Origin: Crossaster papposus
Taxonomy: Eukaryota > Echinodermata > Asteroidea > Velatida > Solasteridae
Length of the DNA stretch: 64,000 nt
Assembly (NCBI GenBank): GCA_037893245.1
Contig: JBAIAA010000535.1
Location: forward strand, 39,890 to 103,889
Reading direction: 5' to 3'
Below, piece by piece: positions 22,001 to 32,475 of the stretch. The translations under genes were made by a program, and so were the position numbers. Every line of letters begins with the position of its first letter. Position 1 is the stretch's first letter. The notes under the pieces were generated by a model, which was given only the letters and a program-made list of their open reading frames with translations, was not told the DNA's origin and searched no databases.

Positions 22001-25000
22001 TTTTTAAAGACGTCTTTAAACTCTGTGCACAAAGTCTATGGAGAAAAGTGTAATTTTGAGTTGTCGAGGATGGACATTATTAGTTGCCCGATTCAGCCTT
22101 ATCCAAAATTAAGTGTGCCCTGTAGCATGATCTTTCAGATTCTGCAATAAAAAAATCTACTTTGAAGATTTTGGGAGGGATACTTTTTTTTAAAGACGTC
22201 TTTAAACTCTGTGCACAAAGTCTATGGAGAAAAGTGTAATTTTGAGTTGTCGAGGATGGACATTATTAGTTGCCCGATTCAGCCTTATCCAAAATTAAGT
22301 GTGCCCTGTAGCATGATCTTTCAGATTCTGCAATAAAAAAATCTACTTTGAAGATTTTGGGAGGGGTACTTTTTTTTAAAGACGTCTTTAAACTCTGTGC
22401 ACAATGTCTATGGAGAAAAGTGTAATTTTGAGTTGTCGAGGATGGACATTATTAGTTGCCCGATTCAGCCTTATCCAAAATTAAGTGTGCCCTGTAGCAT
22501 GATCTTTCAGATTCTGCAATAAAAAAATCTACTTTGAAGATTTTGGGAGGGATACTTTTTTTTAAAGACGTCTGTGCACAATGTCTATGGAGAAAAGTGT
22601 AATTTTGAGTTGTCGAGGATGGACATTATTAGTTGCCCGATTCAGCCTTATTTAAAGACGTCTTTAAACTCTGTGCACAAAGTCTATGGAGAAAAGTGTA
22701 ATTTTGAGTTGTCGAGGATGGACATTATTAGTGGCCCGATTCAGCCTTATCCAAAATTAAGTGTGCCCTGTAGCATGATCTTTCAGATTCTGCAATAAAA
22801 AAATCTACTTTGAAGATTTTGGGAGGGATCTTTCAGATTCTGATCTTTCAGATTCTGCAATAAAAAAATCTACTTTGAAGATTTTGGGAGGGATACTTTT
22901 TTTTAAAGACGTCTGTGCACAATGTCTATGGAGAAAAGTGTAATTTTGAGTTGTCGAGGATGGACATTATTAGTTGCCCGATTCAGCCTTATTTAAAGAC
23001 GTCTTTAAACTCTGTGCACAAAGTCTATGGAGAAAAGTGTAATTTTGAGTTGTCGAGGATGGACATTATTAGTGGCCCGATTCAGCCTTATCCAAAATTA
23101 AGTGTGCCCTGTAGCATGATCTTTCAGATTCTGCAATAAAAAAATCTACTTTGAAGATTTTGGGAGGGGTACTTTTTTTTAAAGACGTCTTTAAACTCTG
23201 TGCACAATGTCTATGGAGAAAAGTGTAATTTTGAGTTGTCGAGGATGGACATTATTAGTTGCCCGATTCAGCCTTATCCAAAATTAAGTGTGCCCTGTAG
23301 CATGATCTTTCAGATTCTGCAATAAAAAAATCTACTTTGAAGATTTTGGGAGGGATACTTTTTTTTAAAGACGTCTGTGCACAATGTCTATGGAGAAAAG
23401 TGTAATTTTGAGTTGTCGAGGATGGACATTATTAGTTGCCCGATTCAGCCTTATCCAAAATTAAGTGTGCCCTGTAGCATGATCTTTCAGATTCTGCAAT
23501 AAAAAAAATCTACTTTGAAGATTTTGGGAGGGATACCTTTTTTTAAAGACGTCTTTAAACTCTGTGCACAAAGTCTATGGAGAAAAGTGTAATTTTGAGT
23601 TGTCGAGGATGGACATTATTAGTTGCCATGCCCGATTCAGCCTTATCCAAAATTAAGTGTGCCCTGTAGCATGATCTTTCAGATTCTGCAATAAAAAAAT
23701 CTACTTTGAAGATTTTGGGAGGGATACTTTTTTTTAAAGACGTCTCTGTGCACAAAGTCTATGGAGAAAAGTGTAATTTTGAGTTGTCGAGGTTGGACAT
23801 TATTAGTTGATGCCCGATTCAGCCTTATCCAAAATTAAGTGTGCCCTGTAGCATGATCTTTCAGATTCTGCAATAAAAAAATCTACTTTGAAGATTTTGG
23901 GAGGGATACTTTTTTTTAAAGACGTCTTTAAACTCTGTGCACAAAGTCTATGGAGAAAAGTGTAATTTTGAGTTGTCGAGGATGGACATTATTAGTTGCC
24001 CGATTCAGCCTTATCCAAAATTAAGTGTGCCCTGTAGCATGATCTTTCAGATTCTGCAATAAAAAAATCTACTTTGAAGATTTTGGGAGGGATACTTTTT
24101 TTTAAAGACGTCTTTAAACTCTGTGCACAAAGTCTATGGAGAAAAGTGTAATTTTGAGTTGTCGAGGATGGACATTATTAGTTGCCCGATTCAGCCTTAT
24201 CCAAAATTAAGTGTGCCCTGTAGCATGATCTTTCAGATTCTGCAATAAAAAAATCTACTTTGAAGATTTTGGGAGGGATACTTTTTTTTAAAGACGTCTT
24301 TAAACTCTGTGCACAAAGTCTATGGAGAAAAGTGTAATTTTGAGTTGTCGAGGATGGACATTATTAGTTGCCCGATTCAGCCTTATCCAAAATTAAGTGT
24401 GCCCTGTAGCATGATCTTTCAGATTCTGCAATAAAAAAATCTACTTTGAAGATTTTGGGAGGGATACTTTTTTTTAAAGACGTCTTTAAACTCTGTGCAC
24501 AATGTCTATGGAGAAAAGTGTAATTTTGAGTTGTCGAGGATGGACATTATTAGTTGCCCGATTCAGCCTTATCCAAAATTAAGTGTGCCCTGTAGCATGA
24601 TCTTTCAGATTCTGCAATAAAAAAATCTACTTTGAAGATTTTGGGAGGGATACTTTTTTTTAAAGACGTCTCTGTGCACAAAGTCTATGGAGAAAAGTGT
24701 AATTTTGAGTTGTCGAGGATGGACATTATTAGTTGATGCCCGATTCAGCCTTATCCAAAATTAAGTGTGCCCTGTAGCATGATCTTTCAGATTCTGCAAT
24801 AAAAAAATCTACTTTGAAGATTTTGGGAGGGATACTTTTTTTTAAAGACGTCTTTAAACTCTGTGCACAAAGTCTATGGAGAAAAGTGTAATTTTGAGTT
24901 GTCGAGGATGGACATTATTAGTTGCCCGATTCAGCCTTATCCAAAATTAAGTGTGCCCTGTAGCATGATCTTTCAGATTCTGCATGCAATAAAAAAATCT

Positions 25001-26355
25001 ACTTTGAAGATTTTGGGAGGGATACTTTTTTTTAAAGACGTCTTTAAACTCTGTGCACAAAGTCTATGGAGAAAAGTGTAATTTTGAGTTGTCGAGGATG
25101 GACATTATTAGTTGTCCGATTCAGCCTTATCCAAAATTAAGTGTGCCCTGTAGCATGATCTTTCAGATTCTGCAATAAAAAAATCTACTTTGAAGATTTT
25201 GGGAGGGATACTTTTTTTTAAAGACGTCTTTAAACTCTGTGCACAAAGTCTATGGAGAAAAGTGTAATTTTGAGTTGTCGAGGATGGACATTATTAGTTG
25301 CCCGATTCAGCCTTATCCAAAATTAAGTGTGCCCTGTAGCATGATCTTTCAGATTCTGCAATAAAAAAATCTACTTTGAAGATTTTGGGAGGGATACTTT
25401 TTTTTAAAGACGTCTTTAAACTCTGTGCACAATGTCTATGGAGAAAAGTGTAATTTTGAGTTGTCGAGGATGGACATTATTAGTTGCCCGATTCAGCCTT
25501 ATCCAAAATTAAGTGTGCCCTGTAGCATGATCTTTCAGATTCTGCAATAAAAAAATCTACTTTGAAGATTTTGGGAGGGATACTTTTTTTTAAAGACGTC
25601 TTTAAACTTTGTGCACAAAGTCTATGGAGAAAAGTGTAATTTTGAGTTGTCGAGGATGGACATTATTAGTTGCCCGATTCAGCCTTATCCAAAATTAAGT
25701 GTGCCCTGTAGCATGATCTTTCAGATTCTGCAATAAAAAAATCTACTTTGAAGATTTTGGGAGGGATACTTTTTTTTAAAGACGTCTTTAAACTCTGTGC
25801 ACAATGTCTATGGAGAAAAGTGTAATTTTGAGTTGTCGAGGATGGACATTATTAGTTGCCCGATTCAGCCTTATCCAAAATTAAGTGTGCCCTGTAGCAT
25901 GATCTTTCAGATTCTGCAATAAAAAAATCTACTTTGAAGATTTTGGGAGGGATACTTTTTTTTAAAGACGTCTTTAAACTTTGTGCACAAAGTCTATGGA
26001 GAAAAGTGTAATTTTGAGTTGTCGAGGATGGACATTATTAGTGGCCCGATTCAGCCTTATCCAAAATTAAGTGTGCCCTGTAGCATGATCTTTCAGATTC
26101 TGCAATAAAAAAATATACTTTGAAGATTTTGGGAGGGATACTTTTTTTTAAAGACGTCTTTAAACTCTGTGCACAATGTCTATGGAGAAAAGTGTGATTT
26201 TGAGTTGTCGAGGATGGACATTATTAGTTGCCCGATTCAGCCTTATCCAAAATTAAGTGTGCCCTGTAGCATGATCTTTCAGATTCTGCAATAAAAAAAT
26301 CTACTTTGAAGATTTTGGGAGTAGAGGGAGAATCTTGTTTAAAGACGTCTTAAAA
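16062..26355 (+). repeat. Satellite array, about 55 units of roughly 186 bp
   Basis: Each full unit runs from TTTAAAGACGTCTTTAAACT through GTGCAC, GGAGAAAAGTGTAATTTTGA, GTTGTCGAGGATGGACATTA, ATTCAGCCTTATCC, AATTAAGTGTGCCCTGTAGC and TCTGCAATAAAAAAATC to TTTTGGGAGGGATAC. Spacing in clean stretches is 186 bp. The first two units (16062-16440) and the last (26300-26355) are the most diverged, as expected at array edges. Variants lose TTAAACT beside GACGTC or insert GATG/CCATG before CCCGATT, and these variants recur in fixed order. No plausible coding sequence: the short frames inside change with every indel. Confidence 0.97.
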
Positions 26356-26393
26356 TTTTAAAAATCGTAAGACTGATTGGGCAGCTTGCGATC

Positions 26394-27824
26394 GCGCGCG
26401 CAGATAGCCTTGGTCAAGGCGTTCATCGTTACCCGTACGTACGTACAGCGCAGCGGTAATCTGAGCTCAAACAACGACCTCACGCGGCCACTATTATATG
26501 CAAACTAACTGAGGCTACTTGAACGCCTTGGATCATTAGGTTTTGGGGGCGGTGCTCATTATGCTAATAGATTAAGCTGACCTTTATAGTCGTTTTCTTA
26601 TTGGTCGATCGTTGCGTAGAAACTGCATAATTTGAGCTAGCGGTGAAAGGTCATAGCTAGCTCGCAAGTGTTTACGAACACCGCCATCGTTGACATATTT
26701 TATCGGAGAAAGTTGAGTGATTTGTACGAAGGCTTGTAGGAATTACACATGAAGATTTGAACTGTCTTGCTTGATTGGTGAGGGTCGCAGTTATTTTCGC
26801 TCGTTTTGCTGGGTATTTTCTTGAATGTTGACAATGTTATGGTCAAAACTAGTTGTGTTTAGCTGCTTAGTTTTAAGTTTTCAACCGCGGTGACTGGAGA
26901 AGGCCGCGACTCTATTGAAACGTGTCGAACTCGGCCCTACATTATGTCGCACACATCTAATCCAGCTGATCTGAAAACCGTGGCTCGGTAAAACGCGGAA
27001 CTCTGATAATTAAATGCCTTGCCGGCTGAATTTTGCCAAGAAAATAATCTAAGGAGTTATTGGGGATATAAGACACTTGTCCCTGTTTAAATTACGATAT
27101 TGCGATCACTTTGAAGGTTGGTTCTGCAGCCGTAAACATGCCCCCTCCCCACAGCGTTGGACCATGCTTGGACCACAATGTGGCGATACCGCACAGACCA
27201 GCATGCCGGTTAATGCCGATTATGCGGCGATAAGAAACTGACCGAACACGCTGAAAACTGACGCTGAGTACCTGGCCGTACGTACGTACGTGCGAGCTCC
27301 GAGCAAAATGGGGCTCCGCCAGGCTGCCTGAAAAATGACGGATTTCCCATAACCTGTCGGCAAATTCACAAAGACCACGAAGAAAGGATTCTAATGGCCT
27401 TTCGCTGCTCGGGTCTAAAATCTTCGAGGGATAATATTTGCGCTGCAAAATTCAAACAACACGACAGATCTTCGGACGAAAGACGACGCTGAATATCTGC
27501 CATTTTGTCTTAAATGTCATGCTGCATCAAATTTGATGACGTCGGGTTTCAACCGCGTTGTGATTGGACACTTCACATTTTAGCCCCGCCTATACTTATC
27601 TGTATTCGCATACGAGGTCATGCGCCACAAATGTGGCGCAAAATATAGGAAAAACATAAGATTTCAAAAACCCAATGATCCAAGGCGAAAAAGTAGCCTC
27701 AGTTGATTTGCATAAATAGTGGCCGTATGAGGTCGCTGTTCGCGCTGTATCTTTGCACGTGTATTTCTGGACGGAAAACGACGGACGGATAACGACGAAC
27801 TCGCCTTGACCAAGGAGGGCGCGC
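26394..27824 (-). mobile_element. Element with about 170-bp inverted ends around a RecQ-helicase exon relic
   Basis: The left end (26394-26560) and right end (about 27662-27824) are diverged inverted copies. Shared blocks include CCTTGGTCAAGGCG, CGACCTCA..CGGCCACTAT, ACTGAGGCTACTT and CGCCTTGGATCATT. The decayed helicase exon lies near the right end on the minus strand. A solo copy of the same end sequence is at 41868-41990. It could be a DNA transposon that encodes or captured a RecQ-like helicase. Confidence 0.7.
27300..27503 (-). pseudogene. RecQ-like DNA helicase, first-exon relic with frameshifts
   Basis: Reading the minus strand, ATG at 27503-27501 starts a peptide beginning MADIQRRLSSEDL and leading to LEDFRPEQRKAI, the motif-0 region of RecQ helicases. 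The frame then shifts; ESFLRG follows in a second frame, and LPTGYGKSVIFQAAW, the Walker A/motif I region, in a third. The order and spacing match the N-terminal core of RecQ helicases, which unwind DNA 3'-5' using ATP. At least two indels and a stop break the reading frame, and no later helicase motifs were found. A GTACGTAC run downstream may mark the old splice donor. Confidence 0.7.
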
Positions 27825-28122
27825 AGACGACGTATTTTTGGACCTCCTTTTGATGCATGTGTTTTATATTTCAGGAGTTCGAGGATGAGTTCGCGGATGA
27901 GTTCGAGGATGGAAATCGCGGATAGCTTTGGTCAGGTCTGTTTTCGGGAGCAGTTTGGGTGCTACTGCATTTTGTGTACAGACGCCGCGCTAGTGATTCC
28001 CCGAGACCGTATCCACAACCTCTATATTTATTTGACCACGTTTTAGAGAACGACCAGGTCGAAGATTAGGTGAGTGCTAGTGACCTCGGTCTCGGAGATT
28101 GGGAGCTGAGTAGTTTAGCCCA

Positions 28123-28381
28123 GGGGCCAATTTCATAGAGCTGCTAAGTGCTAAGCACACAAATTTGCTTAGCACAAAAAAGTCTTGCTCAATAAAAACA
28201 GGTTACCAGCCAAAATTATACGTGTTTTTCATGCTAAGCAAAAGAACAGCTGATTATCAATCCAGAACAATAAAGATCAGGTGAAAATTTGGTCTGTAAC
28301 CTTGTTTTTGCCAAGGACAAATTGTCATGCTAAGCAAATTTTGGTGCTTAGCACTACTAGCCGCTCTATGAAATTGGCCCC
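28123..28381. mobile_element. MITE, 259 bp, GGGGCCAATTTCATAGAG ends
   Basis: GGGGCCAATTTCATAGAG at 28123 returns inverted as CTCTATGAAATTGGCCCC ending 28381. Subterminal TGCTAAGC words are also inverted. A degenerate start (GATTTCATAGCGCTGCTAA) is at 40257. Non-coding. Confidence 0.88.
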
Positions 28382-28570
28382 AGGTTGGACTCCTCCGTTG
28401 TGTACAACGCGACGGAGTCCAGGGTAATCAATGTTTCCCGCCATAGGCATAGCGAAACATTTTACAACAACATTTTTTTATATTTTTACCTAAAGAAGGT
28501 AGTCAAAATCTCGCTTTTGTATTCCTTGTCTTAAACTACAGATCGTATGGGTTATTAAAAGTGATTGTGT

Positions 28571-28807
28571 CTTTAGGCAACTTATTTACAGAAAATAAAT
28601 TGCAAATCCACGCTTTTTGACGTGAACATCATGTACGAACTTTCTACGTGCGTGCGCGTGCATGCGAGGCGCGATGCCGGCTCATTAGTCGTACGTACGG
28701 GGAGCGGCTGCCGGGTACGTGCGCACGCACGTAGGAAGTTCGTACATGATGTTTACGTCGAAAAGCGTGGATTTGCAATTTATTTTCTGTAAATAAGTTG
28801 CCTAAAG
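28571..28807. repeat. 237-bp palindromic element
   Basis: CTTTAGGCAACTTATTTACA at 28571 returns inverted at 28788-28807. The arms are about 100 bp, including AAATTGCAAATCCACGCTTT and TCATGTACGAACTT, with a GC-rich centre. Non-coding hairpin-type MITE. Confidence 0.88.
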
Positions 28808-28921
28808 TCACATTATGACGTCAGTCGTAATGCAATGAAGAACGTCGTCCAACGCAACCAGGGCTAGTATTTGACTTGTGGACAAGCCGTTAAATGTTTG
28901 TCGCGGTGATACTAGCGTTCA

Positions 28922-28923
<2 letters not shown>

Positions 28924-28977
<54 letters not shown>
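28924..28977 (+). repeat. Poly-C tract, 54 nt
   Basis: Uninterrupted run of C, the longest of several G/C homopolymers in the window. Length in the assembly may be unreliable. Confidence 0.9.
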
Positions 28978-28978
<1 letters not shown>

Positions 28979-29820
28979 TGAATTCCTCGCGCCAGGGGCG
29001 ACGTAAGACTACTGCTCTCTGTGCTGCACGGCTTCGGTCTCATTTAACTCATTTAACGACTTGTACAACCCGACAGCGGTTTGTGAATGGCCTATGGTCA
29101 ATTCAGCCGATTTCGTATGGACGCATCTAATTGGCCAATTTGGTTAAATCTATGAATATTTAAACGCATCGGTTTTAAGGACTGGAACGGATCAATAACC
29201 ATTCACAGAAGGCATCGTTCATTTTTATGAGGCAACACACACATTTTAAACAGATATAAGTTTACATTATTTATTTATTCAGTAAACTAATAAAGCAGTT
29301 AACACACAAAAACACACTTTACAGTTGCTCTCCAGTACAAGCATTCAGTACATTTACAGTAACTGAAATTATTACTACCCTCAGATAAAATGGACTAGTC
29401 TCAATGATCGTCTCTATGACAACCGCAATGTATATCGCGTTTGTGCTCGAATATATGAATACGTACAGCATTCGGGTTTCACAAGTCGTTAATGGGGAAG
29501 TATAGTCAGGAGCCAGCAGCCTATCGCGCACCGCGACTCGACTATATGCACCGCAACTCGACTATCAGCAGCCACGACAATCATTAACGTCTTGTCTACA
29601 AGTCTAGGATAGCATTAGCCTATGGCCAAGCCGCATACAGGTTGCACTACATGTAGCCCTAGTCTATGGCCCCGCACTGGTACACTCTGTGCTATAGGCC
29701 ATACGTCCATCAGTGCAAAAACCCGGTTTTTTTTCTTCATTTATTTCATGGAAATTGTTCGGTCTCAATCTCGGCATGCAGGTTCATTTATTATGGCGCA
29801 ACGATATTTCACAAGAATGA
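28978..29820. other. Intergenic DNA, nothing recognised
   Basis: No gene, no long inverted repeat. ATTTATTTATTC near 29268 and other AT runs only. Confidence 0.5.
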
Positions 29821-30095
29821 GGACTTTTCCGAGGTTCCGTCTGATGTAATTTGTCTCTAAATCTGCGCTATAAAGTTTCCAAAAAATTTGCGATAAACGC
29901 AAAACATAATGGCGGATCAAGTCTGCACAAGCGTGCACAGCTCGCCGCTGTTGTTCAGTGCGACGAGCTTTGCACGCCGCGCCTGCGCCTGCGCAGACTT
30001 GTTCCGCCATATTGTTTTGCGTTTATCACAAATTTTTGGGAAACTTTATAACGCAGATTTAGAAATTACACCAGATGGAACCGCGGAAAAGTCCT
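29821..30095. repeat. 275-bp palindromic element bordering the minisatellite
   Basis: GGACTTTTCCGAGGTTCC at 29821 returns as GGAACCGCGGAAAAGTCC ending 30094. The inner blocks CTATAAAGTTTCC, CGCAAAACATAATGGCGGA and CAAGTCTGC are also mirrored (29870-29927 against 29994-30056). It ends directly where the 11-bp minisatellite starts. Confidence 0.85.
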
Positions 30096-31000
30096 AACAC
30101 GCCGACAACACGCCGACAACACGCCGACAACACGCCGACGACACGCCGACGACACGCCGACGACACGCAGACGACACGCAGACGACACGCAGACGACACG
30201 CAGACGACACGCAGACGACACGCAGACGACACGCAGACGACACGCAGACGACACGCAGACGACACGCAGACGACACGCAGACGACACGCAGACGACACGC
30301 AGACGACACGCAGACGACACGCAGACGACACGCAGACGACACGCAGACGACACGCAGACGACACGCAGACGACACGCAGACGACACGCAGACGACACGCA
30401 GACGACACGCAGACGACACGCAGACGACACGCAGACGACACGCAGACGACACGCAGACGACACGCAGACGACACGCAGACGACACGCAGACGACACGCAG
30501 ACGACACGCCGACGACACGCCGACGACACGCCGACGACACGCCGACGACACGCCGACGACACGCCGACGACACGCCGACGACACGCCGACGACACGCCGA
30601 CGACACGCCGACGACACGCCGACGACACGCAGACGACACGCCGACGACACGCCGACGACACGCAGACGACACGCCGACGACACGCCGTCGGCGGTGCCGT
30701 CGGCGGTGCCGTCGGCGGTGCCGTCGGCGGTGCCGTCGGCGGTGCCGTCGGCGGTGCCGTCGGCGGTGCCGTCGGCGGTGCCGTCGGCGGTGCCGTCGGC
30801 GGTGCCGTCGGCGGTGCCGTCGGCGGTGCCGTCGGCGGTGCCGTCGGCGGTGCCGTCGGCGGTGCCGTCGGCGGTGCCGTCGGCGGTGCCGTCGGCGGTA
30901 CCGTCGGCGGTGTTGTCGGCGGTGTTGTCGGCGGTGTTGTCGGCGGTGTTGTCGGCGGTGTTGTCGGCGGTGTTGTCGGCGGTGTTGTCGGCGGTGTTGT
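30096..31000 (+). repeat. Compound head-to-head minisatellite (11-bp then 12-bp units)
   Basis: From 30096 to about 30686 there are about 53 units of 11 bp, first ACACGCCGACA, then mainly ACACGCAGACG, then ACACGCCGACG. At about 30688 the polarity flips to about 26 units of 12 bp, GTGCCGTCGGCG then GTGTTGTCGGCG. The right half is the reverse complement theme of the left half, so the array is a long imperfect inverted repeat. Both strands read open in several frames, which is a by-product of the unit sequence. Confidence 0.95.
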
Positions 31001-31850
31001 CTTTGTTGTTTCTTTGTTTCAATGACCGATAATACAAGATACCTTTTATTTTAATCTTTTGTACTGGAAATGGGTAGAATTATCTGAATGGTGTGTTTTT
31101 ATTATGAGCATTTAAAAGAAAACGTGAAAAACGAATGATGACAGAAGAAGAGAAAATACAAATCAGCAGAAAAAGCGAAAAAATTAACGGGTTAATATTT
31201 TAGACTGGAAATGAAAAAAAAAAAAAATGGTACTCCCCATCGGGATTCAAACCCGGGCTCATATCCCTGAGAAAAAAAAGACCAAGCGCCTAACCAATAG
31301 ACCTAACGCAGACACAGACGACACACAGACGACACACAGACGACACACAGACGACACACAGACGACACACTCTAGCCCGGCCGGCCTTGCAAAAATTTGC
31401 TGTCAATACAATAAAAAAGGAACGGAACTAAATTACAACGTGCATTACATTTTCTCTTTTTTCTTTTGCGGTAACTGCACGAATGATGTACCGGTACTTC
31501 ACATGACAAAATATATTAGATTACCGCTGTCAGTTGGGCAGGACCCGTAGTCTATTGGTTAGGCGCTTGGTCTTTTTTTTTCAGGGATATGAGCCCGGGT
31601 TTGAATCCCGATGGGGAGTACCATTTTTTTTTTTTCATTTCCAGTCTAAAATATTAACCCGTTCATTTTTTCGCTTTTTCTGCTGATTTGTATTTTCTCT
31701 TCTTCTGTCATCGTTCGTTTTTCACGTTTTTCTTTTAAATGCTCATAATAAAAACACACCATTCAGATAATTCTACCCATTTCCAGTACAAAATATTAAA
31801 ATAAAAGGTATCTTGTATTATCGGTCATTGAAAACAAGAAACAACAAAGA
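31001..31850. repeat. 850-bp palindrome with about 300-bp arms carrying tRNA-like sequence
   Basis: The left arm 31001-31303 and right arm 31548-31850 are nearly identical inverted copies (only a handful of differences). Each arm contains the tRNA-like segment with GGTTTGAATCCCG and TAGTCTATTGG. The 240-bp centre includes about five copies of ACAGACGACAC (31312-31370), the same 11-bp motif as the adjacent minisatellite, and a unique stretch. Confidence 0.93.
31541..31624 (+). repeat. tRNA-like (SINE head or tRNA pseudogene)
   Basis: A-box-like TAGTCTATTGG and B-box-like GGTTTGAATCC are correctly spaced, but the anticodon arm is a T-run and the acceptor ends do not pair, so it is not a working tRNA gene. 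The inverted second copy lies at about 31228-31303 on the minus strand. Confidence 0.65.
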
Positions 31851-32135
31851 CTCGGGACCTATTTTTGTCCTTGTTATAATATAAGCATGGTGTGGTATTA
31901 ACAGTGCTCTTATTATTGGGGTTCGACTGTACTTTTGTGATTTTCAGTGAAGTGAAAAAATACTTTGTACACTGTACAAAACCTCTTTTTGTCTCAGATG
32001 ATTTTGTGATTTTTAGTGGAGTGAAAAATACATCGTTCACTGCTCGTGAACACAAACAGATCAGTGGACTTTATTTCCCCTTCTAAAAACATCCTCCCAA
32101 GCCACGAATACATTTTACAAACAACCCAAACTTAT

Positions 32136-32169
<34 letters not shown>

Positions 32170-32475
32170 AGGCTGCAATTGTGTGATATTGTTATGTTAA
32201 TTTCCGGAAGGCTTTTGATTAAGCTGATGTAATGAGAGCTATGGTAGGTTGATGGTGCCATTAAGGTGATAAAAACATGTTGTCTGGGAGGGTGCACTTT
32301 AATGTAGCCGCCATGTGTTCGAAAGGTTATGGGCGTTTTTGGCTTTAAGGTGTTAGCCATCCTTTTGTCATAAACTTACTCACTTCCCCCCCCCCCAAGA
32401 CTCAAATTGTTCAACGATTCGGGAACTCAATTTATTCTACACATTAATGAAGAGCACATTGCATGAAGAAAGGTT
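31851..32475. other. Intergenic DNA with a 33-nt poly-C tract (32137-32169)
   Basis: A degenerate duplication (TTTTGTGATTTTCAGTGAAG at 31933, TTTTGTGATTTTTAGTGGAG at 32003) precedes the C-run. No gene. Confidence 0.6.

Noticed and set aside
16840-25081. Identical 66-74 residue frames repeated along the satellite
   Set aside because: They follow the satellite unit and end at each indel; no conserved protein across units.
16455-26350. GACGTC in each satellite unit as a functional CRE
   Set aside because: The flanks are AGACGTCT rather than TGACGTCA and part of a larger palindrome; no evidence of regulatory use.
16062-26355. CRISPR-like array
   Set aside because: Whole 186-bp units repeat without unique spacers, and the DNA is eukaryotic.
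28894-29130. Proline-rich protein
   Set aside because: The proline run is only the poly-C tract.
30059-31037. Several 190-320 residue proteins on both strands
   Set aside because: Pure products of stop-free 11/12-bp units; no start context and no non-repeat domain.
31541-31624. Functional tRNA gene
   Set aside because: A and B boxes are present but acceptor and anticodon stems fail and the anticodon loop is a T-run.
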